DNA of 64,000 nucleotides from Mesorhizobium sp. M1B.F.Ca.ET.045.04.1.1 (GCF_003952465.1 NZ_CP034448.1:7417001-7481000), one strand, 5' to 3'; counted from the first letter of the stretch, positions 39,938 to 49,414 are shown. The notes: generated by a model from the letters alone, not told the origin. A program made the numbers and translations.

Positions 39938-41035
39938 TTATCCGCGCGGAAGGGAAAACGTGGTCGTGCCGGCTAGCAACTGAACCAGTTCCGCCTGTCT
40001 CGACGTACCCGTCTTCGCCATTACACTCTTCAACTGGGAACGGACAGTTTCCGTCGAAACCGAGAGAGCGGCGGCGCCGCTTTCGACACTGTGTCCCTCA
40101 GCGATCGTCCTCGCGACTCGATCCTCCGCCGGGGTGAGGTCGAACAGGCCACAAAGCAGGCCGGGACGAGGTGCGGAGGGAGCAGCTAGAGGTGTTGCAA
40201 CGAAAAGAGTCGTAGCACGGGAGAAGATGTCATGAGCCTGCCGCCGTATCGGAATAATGTGACCAACTAGGCTCGATTTGCCCTCAACCGCAGGAACAGC
40301 TATGGAGCGAACGGCAGCATTGTCGGCTTCGATCTCCGCCAGCGCCATATTGAGTATTTCGTTCGACCGTGGATGCGCCAATGTAAGTCGATCGCGGGCC
40401 CTCGCGTATATCTGTGGCTCCAATTGTTCCATCAGCGGATTCATCGCGAGAACCTGGCCGCTATTCCCGAGCACAGCGCCCGGCAAGCCGAGTGCCTGCA
40501 TTACCGCGGCTGCGTTCTGCGCGCGCTCGACTTGCAGGCGCGATGCCATCACTCCCGCTCTTGCCAGATGAGGGCGGTAGCCGTCTAGAAGATGCAAGGA
40601 AGGACGATCGAAGCTGCCTGCCTCGGTGGCTCGCTCGAAGTCGAAGACCAGCAGATCACCATTGGGAACCGGAATGACCGAGCCACAAGCCCAAGCTAGA
40701 CCGTTCGGCTTCAAAAGTTCCGCAAAGAGTGGATCTTCTTCTTTTTCCTCAGGCGTCAAAAAGTCCAGGTCGGCCATGAAGCCAGCATAACCTTTGGACA
40801 GTGCACGCTGGGGGCGGGTGTTTCGTTCAGCAAAACTCTCTGCGACACGTTGCATAACGTCAAACAATCGTTTTGAGGCTGTCCACCGACCCTTCTTCAG
40901 ATTGTCGACGGCGAACAGGACGCCACCGACTGCTCCAACGCGGCTGGCCAACCTGTCCAATACGGCCGGCCACAGCTCGGGCAGAACGGCCGCCTCAAAG
41001 ATCGCATCCAAAACACTGCCGTCAAGCTCGCTCAT
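39938..41035 (-). CDS. LuxR-family transcriptional regulator (copy 3)
   Basis: A 365-residue protein with a C-terminal LuxR-type helix-turn-helix (FDLTPAEDRVARTIAEGHS followed by STETVRSQLKSVMAKTGTSR). A PAS-like middle (GAVLGNSGQVLAMNPLMEQ) and a sensor-like N-terminus (LDAIFEAAVLPELWPAVLDR) match copies 1 and 2. Its C-terminus faces copy 2. The three are paralogues rather than recent duplicates, since no long identical DNA is seen. Ligand and targets unknown. Confidence 0.83.
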   Translation of the reverse strand: MSELDGSVLDAIFEAAVLPELWPAVLDRLASRVGAVGGVLFAVDNLKKGRWTASKRLFDVMQRVAESFAERNTRPQRALSKGYAGFMADLDFLTPEEKEEDPLFAELLKPNGLAWACGSVIPVPNGDLLVFDFERATEAGSFDRPSLHLLDGYRPHLARAGVMASRLQVERAQNAAAVMQALGLPGAVLGNSGQVLAMNPLMEQLEPQIYARARDRLTLAHPRSNEILNMALAEIEADNAAVRSIAVPAVEGKSSLVGHIIPIRRQAHDIFSRATTLFVATPLAAPSAPRPGLLCGLFDLTPAEDRVARTIAEGHSVESGAAALSVSTETVRSQLKSVMAKTGTSRQAELVQLLAGTTTFSLPRG

Positions 41036-41593
41036 CTGTGCAGAGATCCAGAAAAATACTCGCAGTGATGAACACTAATATTAAAAGGAATTCAATGCCT
41101 TTCAGCATGCCGACTCCCGTGGTCTCCGGCGACGGGATATGCCCGGCTCCGATATACGATTTCGCTGTTCAGCTCTGTTTGACGGAGGACCGGCCCGAAG
41201 CCTCTTGTCCTGGCGTTTATACTAATGACGAGCTCGGTCCCTGAGATAGTCCGACAACCTCTCCCAAATAGGTCCGACATCTCCCACATGATCACATGTC
41301 CCCACATGCGCGGCACCAGGCCGAGCCCGCCGGCGCCGATCATCACCGCTCGCCGAGCATAGCCGATCGCCATCGCCGTCAGTCAGGACGTAGAGCGTCC
41401 CGTATAGGCCGGTTCGCCGACCGCATCGTCTTAGCTCCTGTGTCGCGCCTCGTTCCAGACTGCCGCCGCCTTAGAAAGGGTCCGGCCCAAAGCCAAGCTG
41501 GCTGCGAGCGATCAGGAAATCGTTGGGCCAGAGTGAAAATTCGAACACGCGCGCCGATCAAAGCACTTGAAACCATTGCAACCATGGCGCTAA
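41036..41593. other. Intergenic region upstream of the ABC exporter pair
   Basis: About 560 bp. Several short open frames occur but none resembles a known family. Three direct copies of CACATG (41285, 41293, 41303) form a small cluster. The promoter for the exporter operon is presumably here. Confidence 0.4.
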
Positions 41594-43537
41594 TTGCACC
41601 CTCAGCGAGGGTCTACCGTGGGTCGTCCGACTTGCGCCTGGCTGAAGGCCCAAAAAAATTCTGGCTGGAACATACCCTTGAGCAGCGATGCTATAGGCGG
41701 CGCGACGAAGCTTGAGAATTCGTTTGCACACGTAACGGCAGCCGGTTGGGGCCGCGGGCTCAACATTCTGGTCCGCGTCACCCGCATGAATTTGCGACAT
41801 CCGTGGCAGGTTTCTGTGGCCATAGGATCGACCATTATTGCGGCAACGCTGCAGCTGTTCATCCCTCGACTGCTCGGCAACGCAGTCGATCAGTCACAAG
41901 CCACCCTCGGCGGCGGTGCCGCCGGCGCGGCCGCAGGCGAAGCGCTCTGGATGTCTGCCCTGCTCCTGCTTGCCGTGAGCGTGTTGCGCGGCCTCTTCAC
42001 CATGACGCAGAACTATTTCGCCGAGGCCGTCGGCCATCATGTCGCATATGAGTTGCGCCTCGCATGCTACGAAAAAATTCAGCGCCTCAGCTTCTCCTTT
42101 CACGACCAGATGCATTCGGGCGACTTGATCACCATCGGCATGCTCGATCTCGAGGGCGTGCGGATGTACTTCTCGACGGCCCTGGTGCGTGCCGTGCTGC
42201 TCACGATGCTGATCGGCATCGGCGCCTATATGCTGATCTCGACCGACGTCGTACTCGGCCTCTTGGCGCTGAGCTTTGTGCCCTTCGTCGGCTGGCGCTC
42301 CTCCGTCACCCAACTTCGGTTGCGCGCCACCTGGCTGGAACTGCAGGAGCGGTTGTCAGTGCTCTCCCGCGTGATGGAGGAAAATCTCGGCGGCATCCGC
42401 GTCGTGCGTGCATTTGCCAGCCAGGCTTATGAAATGCTGAAGTTCGACCGCGCCTCCAGGAATGCGCTGGAGCTCGCCCACAGCCGCGTGGGCATTCGCG
42501 TGCGCAACACATCGGTCATGACCTTCTCCTTCTTTGTCTCTATGGGGCTTGTGCTGCTCGTGGGCGGAGCCAAGGTCATCGCCGATGAGATGAGTGTCGG
42601 CCAGCTGACTACCTTTTTGACGTTCATGACCATCCTGCAGATGCCGGTCCGCCAGATCGGCCTGATGGTCAATGCGTTCGCGCGCGCCTCCACCTGTGGC
42701 TCGCGTCTCTTCGGTTTGCTTGATCTCGACATCGCCATCAAGGACGCGCCCGATGCCCGGCCCCTGACGGTCACGGATGGCACGCTACGTTTTGAGAACG
42801 TCTCTTTCGCCTACCCGGCCGCCGGCAGCCGGCCGATTTTGAAGAATGTAAGCTTCGAGGCGCGCAAGGGCGAGACCATCGGCATTGTCGGGCCGCCCGG
42901 CTCGGGCAAGTCGACCATCGCACATCTCATACCGCGCTTCTACGACGTCGCATGCGGCCGGATCACCCTCGACGGCCAGGACATCCGCAAGGCGACGCTT
43001 ACCTCCCTGCGCAGCCACGTGGCTGTGGTGCAGCAGGATGCTTTCCTATTCACCACGACGATCGAGAACAACATCGCCTATGGCGACCCCTGGGCCAAGG
43101 AACAGCGGATCGAGCGGGCAAGCGAGTCGGCACAACTCCACAATTATGTGCTCGGCCTGCCTACCGGGTACAAAACTGTGGTCGGCGAGCGTGGCGTTTC
43201 GCTTTCCGGCGGACAGCGCCAGCGGCTTACCATCGCGCGCACCATGATGCTAAAGCCCTCGGTGATTGTCTTCGATGATTCCACCGCAGCGATCGACGCC
43301 GCCACTGAGCAGCGTATCCGCTCGGCCATGCGGCGCTTCGCCAAGGACCGCGTGACGATCGTCATCGCCCATCGGCTGAGCTCTTTGATGCACGCGGATC
43401 AGATCCTTTTCGTCGAGAACGGCGAGATCCTCGAACGGGGCTCGCATGACGAGCTTCTCGCCAGGGGTGGCCGTTACAAGGCGCTTTATGATCTTCAGGT
43501 TCGGCCGGGCGACGAGATGTTGAAGGACGCCGGTTGA
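41594..43537 (+). CDS. ABC exporter half-transporter with degenerate Walker B (subunit 1)
   Basis: Up to 647 residues from TTG at 41594; ATG at 41786 is a possible shorter start, and no strong ribosome binding site decides between them. An ABC-type transmembrane domain (six helices, ~75-350) precedes the ATPase domain. Walker A is GPPGSGKST and the signature is canonical (LSGGQRQRLTIAR). Walker B reads VIVFDDSTAAID, with Asp where the catalytic Glu should be. The next gene has an intact Walker B but an altered signature, so the two should pair as a heterodimer with one weak ATP site, as known for TM287/288 and BmrCD. Substrate unknown; multidrug or lipid export is typical of the family. Confidence 0.88.
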   Translation: MHPQRGSTVGRPTCAWLKAQKNSGWNIPLSSDAIGGATKLENSFAHVTAAGWGRGLNILVRVTRMNLRHPWQVSVAIGSTIIAATLQLFIPRLLGNAVDQSQATLGGGAAGAAAGEALWMSALLLLAVSVLRGLFTMTQNYFAEAVGHHVAYELRLACYEKIQRLSFSFHDQMHSGDLITIGMLDLEGVRMYFSTALVRAVLLTMLIGIGAYMLISTDVVLGLLALSFVPFVGWRSSVTQLRLRATWLELQERLSVLSRVMEENLGGIRVVRAFASQAYEMLKFDRASRNALELAHSRVGIRVRNTSVMTFSFFVSMGLVLLVGGAKVIADEMSVGQLTTFLTFMTILQMPVRQIGLMVNAFARASTCGSRLFGLLDLDIAIKDAPDARPLTVTDGTLRFENVSFAYPAAGSRPILKNVSFEARKGETIGIVGPPGSGKSTIAHLIPRFYDVACGRITLDGQDIRKATLTSLRSHVAVVQQDAFLFTTTIENNIAYGDPWAKEQRIERASESAQLHNYVLGLPTGYKTVVGERGVSLSGGQRQRLTIARTMMLKPSVIVFDDSTAAIDAATEQRIRSAMRRFAKDRVTIVIAHRLSSLMHADQILFVENGEILERGSHDELLARGGRYKALYDLQVRPGDEMLKDAG

Positions 43538-45450
43538 TGGTCCAGGGGCACACAGGCGAGATCGAGGCCGAGCGCAACGACGTGCGCGACGATGGGCGCC
43601 GTCCGCCCCGTGCCGTCGTCGGCTCCGCCCGGATCGAAGAGGAGATGTTCGGCCGCGCTTTCGACAAGAACATCCTCAAGCGGATCTGGGCGTTCGTTCG
43701 GCCTTACCGTCAGAAGGTGGTGGTCTCGGTCGCCGCGGTACTGATCTTCACGGGCACCCAGTTGGCGATCCCACTAATTATTCGCTATGCGATCGACCAT
43801 GGCATGCACCCCGGCGGCGTGGACAGTTCCGCGTTAGCGTGGGCGGCCGCGGCGTTTGCGGCGGCGATCCTCATCAACTACGCGGCGAGCTATACTCAGG
43901 AGACGGTGGTCGGCTGGTTAGCCGAGGACGTGCTCTCCGACATACGCCGCGCCATGTTCGGCCACCTGCAGAAGGTTTCGCTCTCCTTCATGGACAAGAC
44001 CGAAGTGGGCCGGCTGATGTCGCGCCTCCAGGGCGACGTCAATTCCATGCAGGAATTCCTCGAGACCTGCGTGCTTTCAATCGGCGATATTGCGCTGCTC
44101 TTCGGTATCGTCCTCGTTATGGTCTGGCTCGATCTCCGCTTGGGTCTCCTGACGCTCGCGGTACTCCCGGTGCTGTTGATCGTCCGGATCTTCTGGCTGC
44201 CGCGCGCCCGTGACGCCTTCATGGCTGCGCACGAAACGAATTCGGTGGCGAATGGCGCGCTGGCAGAAGCCATTCACGGGGTGCGGGCGGTGCAGTCCAT
44301 GGACCGCCAATGGGTCAACTTCACGCTTTACGACGACAAGGCGCAAGCGAACCTGAAGACGCATCTAACGGCTGCCAAATATGCTCAGGTGATGGTGCCG
44401 ATCGTCGACAGCCTGACGGGTGTCGCCATGGCCGTCGTCATCGTCGTCGGGGGCTCAATGGTGATGAGCGAGCGGCTCGACGTTGGCGTGATGGTCGCCT
44501 TCCTGTTCTACATCCAGCGCTTCTTCGACCCGATCCGCTCGCTCACCTTGCAGTATTCCGTCATGCAACGCGCCATGGCTTCGGGAAAGCGGCTCACTGA
44601 CGTGCTCGATGTCCGGATCGACGTCAAGGACAAGCCGAATGCCATCGCTCTCTCGCCCGGCACAGATGGCTCGGTGGAGTTCAGGAACGTCACCTTCGGC
44701 TACAACCCGAAACATCCGGTACTGAAGAACGTCTCCTTCCGGGTCAATCCCGGCGAGACGGTGGCGCTGGTAGGCCCGACGGGCTCGGGAAAGTCGTCCG
44801 CCATGGCGCTCGTCCACCGCTTCTATGACGTGCAGGAAGGCCAGGTGCTGGTCGGCGGGCGCGACGTGCGGGACTTGACCCAGGAATCGCTCGGCCGCCA
44901 AGTGGCCATGGTGCTGCAGGAGCCTTTTCTCTTTACCGGGACGGTGTTCGAGAACATCCGCTATCGCAAGACCGAAGCCTCACGCGAAGAAGTTACCGAA
45001 GCCGCCAAGGCTGTCGGGGCTCATGACTTCATCATGAGGCTGTGTGGCGGTTATGAAGCCCAACTCGGCGAGCGCGGCGGCAACCTTTCCCTCGGACAGC
45101 GGCAGCTGATCAGCTTTGCCCGTGCCCTTGTAGCCGATGCCAAGATCCTCGTCCTCGATGAGGCGACCGCCAACATCGATAGCTACACCGAGATGCTGAT
45201 CCAGAAGGCGCTGATCAGGCTGCTCGAAGGGCGCACAGGCCTTGTCATCGCCCATCGGCTGGCCACGATCCGCGGAGCAGACCGCATCATCGTGCTCCAG
45301 TCGGGGCAGATAGTCGAAACTGGAAACCACAGCCAGCTGATGGAAGCGGGTGGGCTTTACTCCAAGCTCTACAACCTGAACTATGCCTCTTTCGACGATA
45401 TTCTCGACGAGAAACTCGCAGCTTCGGCGCAGAACGATTCGCAAACCTGA
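43537..45450 (+). CDS. ABC exporter half-transporter with altered signature motif (subunit 2)
   Basis: A 637-residue protein starting with ATG that shares one base with the upstream stop (TGATG), implying coupling. An N-terminal extension of ~45 residues precedes the transmembrane domain (~55-360). ATPase motifs are Walker A GPTGSGKSS, signature LSLGQRQLISFARA (Gly to Leu in LSGGQ) and a canonical Walker B ILVLDEATANID, with IAHR as switch. Combined with subunit 1 this gives one consensus ATP site (this Walker B plus subunit 1 signature) and one degenerate site. The C-terminus ends in a short acidic tail (SFDDILDEKLAAS). Confidence 0.9.
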   Translation: MVQGHTGEIEAERNDVRDDGRRPPRAVVGSARIEEEMFGRAFDKNILKRIWAFVRPYRQKVVVSVAAVLIFTGTQLAIPLIIRYAIDHGMHPGGVDSSALAWAAAAFAAAILINYAASYTQETVVGWLAEDVLSDIRRAMFGHLQKVSLSFMDKTEVGRLMSRLQGDVNSMQEFLETCVLSIGDIALLFGIVLVMVWLDLRLGLLTLAVLPVLLIVRIFWLPRARDAFMAAHETNSVANGALAEAIHGVRAVQSMDRQWVNFTLYDDKAQANLKTHLTAAKYAQVMVPIVDSLTGVAMAVVIVVGGSMVMSERLDVGVMVAFLFYIQRFFDPIRSLTLQYSVMQRAMASGKRLTDVLDVRIDVKDKPNAIALSPGTDGSVEFRNVTFGYNPKHPVLKNVSFRVNPGETVALVGPTGSGKSSAMALVHRFYDVQEGQVLVGGRDVRDLTQESLGRQVAMVLQEPFLFTGTVFENIRYRKTEASREEVTEAAKAVGAHDFIMRLCGGYEAQLGERGGNLSLGQRQLISFARALVADAKILVLDEATANIDSYTEMLIQKALIRLLEGRTGLVIAHRLATIRGADRIIVLQSGQIVETGNHSQLMEAGGLYSKLYNLNYASFDDILDEKLAASAQNDSQT

Positions 45451-45554
45451 AACCTGGCCCGGACGCTCAATCAACAACCGATTCACCCAGGATCTCTAAG
45501 AGCCGGAAGGCGCACGTACCGAGACGTCACCTCCCTAAGTTTCGCTGGCGCGGT

Positions 45555-46731
45555 TCACGTCGATGGAAGGGCGGCCCGGTTCTGGCCAGCCACGATACGG
45601 CGGAACAGCCACAGAATGGCTGGGCAAGCCAGAAGTAGAACGGCGCCGAAGTCGAGCGCGGCGCTCGCCGAGCCGAGCGGGGTGGAAAGCCTTCCGCCGA
45701 TCGCCGACCCAACCGGGCTTCCGGCATAGAAAACCGTATAGAATATTCCCATTCCGATCGCCCGCGTCCTCGGCTCGAGCACGCGCGCGGGAAGGCTCAT
45801 GATGGCCCCGGCGGGCAGGCCGCAAACGGCCCCGACGGCAATGACGGCAGGAAGCACCTGGCCGCTTCGCGACAGGAGAAGCGTCAGCAGCGCAAAGCCG
45901 ATGCACCCTGCGACAATGATAGCTTCGCCGCGCTTGGTCAGATCAGCGAGGAAGCCTCCGATGGGAACCGAGATCGCCGTGAGCCAGAGGACGATGCTGA
46001 TCGTCGATCCTGCTGCAGCCATGGACCAACCTCGCTCGACGAGCATCGTTGGGCCGAAACTGAAGATCATCACCAAGCCGAGATTGTAGAGACACCAGAT
46101 CGAACTGGCGGCAATCACTGCATAGACCGTTTCCGAGGTCACACTGCCTCGCTCGCCTTCAAGGGAGACGGCCGCCTCCGGCGCGCGATAGAAAAAAGCC
46201 ATCAGGCCAAGGCCGATCAGGATCCATGCTCCGACGGCAAGGTTGACGAGAGGAAGCCCGTACCTCGTTGCGATCCATGGCAGGAGCATGAGCGAGATTG
46301 CGATGCCCACCGGCCACGAGTTGACGAAAATGGCCATCGCGGTTGCGATTTCGCGGCCGGTGAACCAGTCGGCCACCATCTTGGTCATCAGGACGCTCAG
46401 GAGAATGCCGCCAGTGCCGGCGATAAGCCGGCCTGCGATCTGCACGGTCCAGGCTGACGACGAGGCCATCAGCAATTCGCCTGCCAGCATCGCCAGGATT
46501 GCGGCAAGGACCGTCGCCTTGTCGCCGTAGCGGCGCCCCATGGCGCCGCCGGGGAAGGCGAGCAGGACGCCCGGCGCAAAGTAGATTCCGATAAGGATGC
46601 CGATGTCGGCCAGGTTCGCACCCGAGGCTTTGGCTAAGCTGCGGCGCTACCGCCCCTACACTGCCAAACTGGAAGGCGAAAGCGGCACGAGCGACGAACA
46701 GGACTGCAAGAATGGTCCAGCGGCTTGGCAT
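45555..46731 (-). pseudogene. MFS transporter with one-base frameshift
   Basis: The N-terminal end (MPSRWTILAVLFVARAAFAF) is encoded from 46731, and the remainder (ADIGILIGIYFAPGVLLAF onward) lies in another frame down to 45555. Joined, they give a ~390-residue 12-helix major facilitator protein with the conserved loop GGAMGRRYGDK. The break fits one extra base in the CCC run at 46621-46623 (GGG on the coding strand); removing it gives SQSLGANLADIG, the expected continuation. It may be a genuine pseudogene or a sequencing error. It lies 56 bp downstream of the HCCA-isomerase-like gene and is likely in its operon. The family suggests uptake or efflux of a small organic anion; the substrate is unknown. 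Confidence 0.75.
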
Positions 46732-46787
46732 TTCAATCCTCCCCTGGGACTGACGATCGGCGCATGGTTTTCACCCAAGCGCGGTAC

Positions 46788-47405
46788 TTAGTCCTCTCCG
46801 TCATGCGTTTGCAGTTCATGTCGGCCAGCAGCCCAGGCAAGCGCCTCTTCGAGCCGGTCGTCCCCCCAAAACGTTTCACCATACACGACGAAGGCCGGGG
46901 AACCGAAAATGCCATAGCTGCGGGCAGCATCGGTTTCAGCCTTGAGCCGCTCATGGGCGCGGGGACTGTCGGCCTTGGCAATCACGTCGTCGACATCCTG
47001 GCCGAGGGGAGCCAACACATGCTCCAGATGGGCACGGCTGCCCAGTTCCATGCCTTCCAGGTACCACGTCTTGAAGCTTGCCACGGTATAGCCCTCGCAC
47101 CACCCCTCTTCGGCCGCCACCATGCCGACCCGGTTGGCCAGAAGTTCCGGATCGGTCGGCCAGATGGGTGCCCTGACATACGGCAAGCCGTGCGTTGCCG
47201 CGCGTCGCTCTATGTCGCGCCACATATACCTCACCTTTGCCGCCTGGGTACGGAGGGCGATGTTGTTCTCGGCCATCACGGTGCGGACATTGAAGGGGCG
47301 CCATCGGACGGCAACGCGCGACTGTTTCGCCATTGCGTCGATGCGCATCACCGACAGATAGGCGTAGCCGCTCCCAAAGAAATAGAAGAAATCGAGTTGC
47401 TTCAT
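46788..47405 (-). CDS. DsbA-family / 2-hydroxychromene-2-carboxylate isomerase-like protein
   Basis: About 205 residues. The thioredoxin-like start (LDFFYFFGSGYAYLSVMRID) lacks a CxxC motif and has Ser near the glutathione-binding position, as in HCCA isomerases. The C-terminal pattern GIFGSPAFVVYGETFWGDDR is also typical. HCCA isomerases use glutathione in naphthalene-type aromatic degradation, but many homologues act on unknown substrates. ATG at 47405 is preferred over GTG at 47411 because GGAGG is then about 8 nt upstream. Neighbours are an MFS transporter and a secreted SnoaL/DUF4440-like protein, which do not identify a pathway. Confidence 0.82.
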   Translation of the reverse strand: MKQLDFFYFFGSGYAYLSVMRIDAMAKQSRVAVRWRPFNVRTVMAENNIALRTQAAKVRYMWRDIERRAATHGLPYVRAPIWPTDPELLANRVGMVAAEEGWCEGYTVASFKTWYLEGMELGSRAHLEHVLAPLGQDVDDVIAKADSPRAHERLKAETDAARSYGIFGSPAFVVYGETFWGDDRLEEALAWAAGRHELQTHDGED

Positions 47406-47569
47406 TTCCACCGCCTCCCTGCATTGGTTGCACCCCGATCCTCAGAGAACTTGCGAGCCAGGCAAGACCCAAGCCCAGGGGCGGTCAGGCCGAAACGATC
47501 CCCCCATGGCTGCGTCACGCCCAACGCGGGAAGAGAATGACGCTAACTTTGATAGCGTCTCAGTTGCCT

Positions 47570-48022
47570 TCATTTCCCCGGATCGGAGTTCCATATGTCC
47601 CGGTAGAGCTTCCAGCCGCCGTTCTGATCCTTCTTCCAGACCACGACATACTTCCCGGCGGCATCCACCAGCTTCGAATCCTTGCCCGGCGCCTTGAGGG
47701 AGAAACTCCCGGACTCGAACGCAAAATCCCCGCTTTCCTGAACCTCAAGCGTTGTGAGCCTGAGCTCCGATATTCCCATATCCATCTCCCCCTGCCACAG
47801 CTTCTGGATATTCTGGCGGCCGTCGACCCGCGCCATGTCCGGTGGGAAAGCGGCCGCATCATCCGCGTACTTCGACGCGACCCCGGCCGCATCCTTGCTG
47901 TTGTATGCCTTCACGAACTCGGCATTAGCGGCTGCGATGGCTTCTTTCGCAGACTGGGCCTGGGCAGACCCAATACAAAGCGACGTGAAAGCGAGGGCCA
48001 GCAGACAATGCTTGAAGGTCAT
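47570..48022 (-). CDS. Secreted SnoaL/DUF4440-like protein
   Basis: A 150-residue protein with a clear signal peptide (cleavage after CIGSAQA). The mature part (AIAAANAEFVKAYNSKDAAG, then YADDAAAFPPDMARVDGRQN and KYVVVWKKDQNGGWKLYRDI) is the NTF2-like fold of DUF4440 ketosteroid-isomerase-like proteins. A perfect AGGAGG lies 5 nt before the ATG. The family has no single function; a periplasmic ligand-binding or isomerase role is possible. It sits 165 bp upstream of the HCCA-isomerase-like gene in the same direction. Confidence 0.85.
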   Translation of the reverse strand: MTFKHCLLALAFTSLCIGSAQAQSAKEAIAAANAEFVKAYNSKDAAGVASKYADDAAAFPPDMARVDGRQNIQKLWQGEMDMGISELRLTTLEVQESGDFAFESGSFSLKAPGKDSKLVDAAGKYVVVWKKDQNGGWKLYRDIWNSDPGK

Positions 48023-48113
48023 TTCATCCTCCTGTGTTCCCGATCCTGGTTACCAGTTCCCCCAAGTGGAGTGACATTCGTCCGAATGGTCGTGAGCAGC
48101 ATCCTATATCATT

Positions 48114-48493
48114 TTAAGTCTTGCTAATATGCCATACAGATGCTCGCTGCCGATCCGTCAGCTCCTGCCCTCCCTGAGCTTGCTCGATTCGCCTCACGGA
48201 GCTTGTGCTCATCGGCGCGAAGAAGCAGGTCCATCTGCGCTTGAGCCTACCGACTCGATTGGTCGGGACCAAAGGCTCGCAGATGTGGTACCGGTCACCG
48301 GCGCTGGCTGCTTGACGAAGTAGCCGCCGTCCTGAGCCGGCCGGACGTCGTCCGGAACAAGCGGATGGCACTCTTCGTTGCCACAACACTTGTAATGAAG
48401 GACAGGGTCCGTCTTGTCGGCGTACCAGCCGTGGGCATCCGACTGGCCGACCAGCGCAAGCCATAACAGCGACACGACATGCTCACGTTTCAT
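48114..48493 (-). pseudogene. Small secreted Cys-containing protein, apparently frameshifted
   Basis: The 94-codon frame (48209-48493) begins with a signal peptide (MKREHVVSLLWLALVGQSDA) followed by HGWYADKTDPVLHYKCCGNEECHPL in two parts, a pattern common in small rhizobial periplasmic proteins of unknown function. After PVTG (~48295) the natural continuation appears in the next frame: RYHICEPLVPTNRVG and then CFFAPMSTS down to a stop at 48114. The HxC...CFFAP ending is what I expect from these proteins. Either a one-base indel near 48290-48300 broke the gene or the base call is wrong. Function unknown. Confidence 0.55.
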
Positions 48494-49099
48494 GGACGAA
48501 CTCGCAAGCGGACGCGATTGCCGAATCTAGCGGATGCTGCCGATCATTTCGGCGCCCGGCCCACAGCATGCCCCAGCAGAAGAATAGACCATTCCTGAAC
48601 CGTTCATCATCCGATTGGGTCATGATCAGAAATGAATTGCTCCTGTCATTCCCTCGGCGCAAGTCTTGCAAGCACTTGATCCTAGCAGTGGGATCGCTGC
48701 CGTTGTGCTGGGGGACGGGACGGCTTTGATCGACCGTGGCGACCCCATCGGCCTTCCTGGGCCGGCTCTCCTAACAGGCAGCGCTCAAACGAGAACTACC
48801 GTGACACGCTAGGGAGGCTGCTGATCCAATGCCCCGCCGCTCCGGGAATTTCCGCCCTGAGCCAGATCGGATCCGAAATGGATCAACCCCAGAACCACAG
48901 CGCGCCAGTGGGCTCCAAGTGAAGGGGCTATCGTCACAATATCCGCGATGGGGATGCAAAAAGAATCGCCGCCAAGCTGTTTGCCGATCTTGGCTTCAGT
49001 CCTGCTGGTTAAGATCGATTACTCGAGAATTTCCGCACCCACTGCTCTCGCGGTCAGGACAAGCCGTCGAGATTTGCACGTCCAAGACAACGAGCATCG

Positions 49100-49125
49100 C
49101 GTTTGGTGCTTTGCGGCACCAAACG
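49100..49125. repeat. Perfect 10-bp inverted repeat with 6-nt loop
   Basis: CGTTTGGTGC (49100-49109) and GCACCAAACG (49116-49125). It lies ~290 bp upstream of the FMN reductase gene. Could be an operator or a transcript hairpin; no T-run follows on either side. Confidence 0.5.
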
Positions 49126-49356
49126 ACACTCTGACATTCGATTTGGTTCCTCCATCGGTCTGCCTATCAGCTGAGACCGCCGACATGCTGCCACGTAAAT
49201 ACACGCCTTGCCGTGTGCAATCCCATGACGCCGCATCGGCAGATTTCTCGCCCCCGTTTCCCAAGAACAGCATCCGGGAAGGACGATTTTCCGCCCGCTC
49301 GGACAGTTTCAGAAAAAGCGCGCCTATTCTAACCTATTTCTACAAATATAGTAGAT

Positions 49357-49398
49357 ATTAGCTGATCCGGCCATTTCGTTATTTTGATAACGGCTAAT
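49357..49398 (+). promoter_or_regulatory. Nested palindromes before the organosulfur operon
   Basis: An inner palindrome CGTTAT-TTTG-ATAACG (49377-49392) abuts an outer pair ATTAGC (49357-49362) and GCTAAT (49393-49398). The inner one ends 22 bp before the start codon. The position overlaps or follows the likely promoter, so it may be an operator for a sulfur-responsive regulator; the regulator is unidentified. Confidence 0.45.
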
Positions 49399-49414
49399 TT
49401 AAAGAGGGTCCAAC

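Larger units (their letters stand above)
48494..49414. other. Long intergenic region upstream of the organosulfur operon
   Basis: About 920 bp without a supported gene. A 137-codon plus-strand frame (48948-49361) shows no family features. It contains a perfect 10-bp inverted repeat (49100-49125) and, just before the operon, nested palindromes (49357-49398). Confidence 0.5.

Noticed and set aside
39224..40137. Open frames on both strands across the LuxR copy 2/3 interval
   Set aside because: No family resemblance, and they overlap the two regulator genes heavily.
48948..49361. 137-codon plus-strand frame upstream of msuE
   Set aside because: No recognisable domain or ribosome binding site; contains the hairpin at 49100-49125 and is probably chance.
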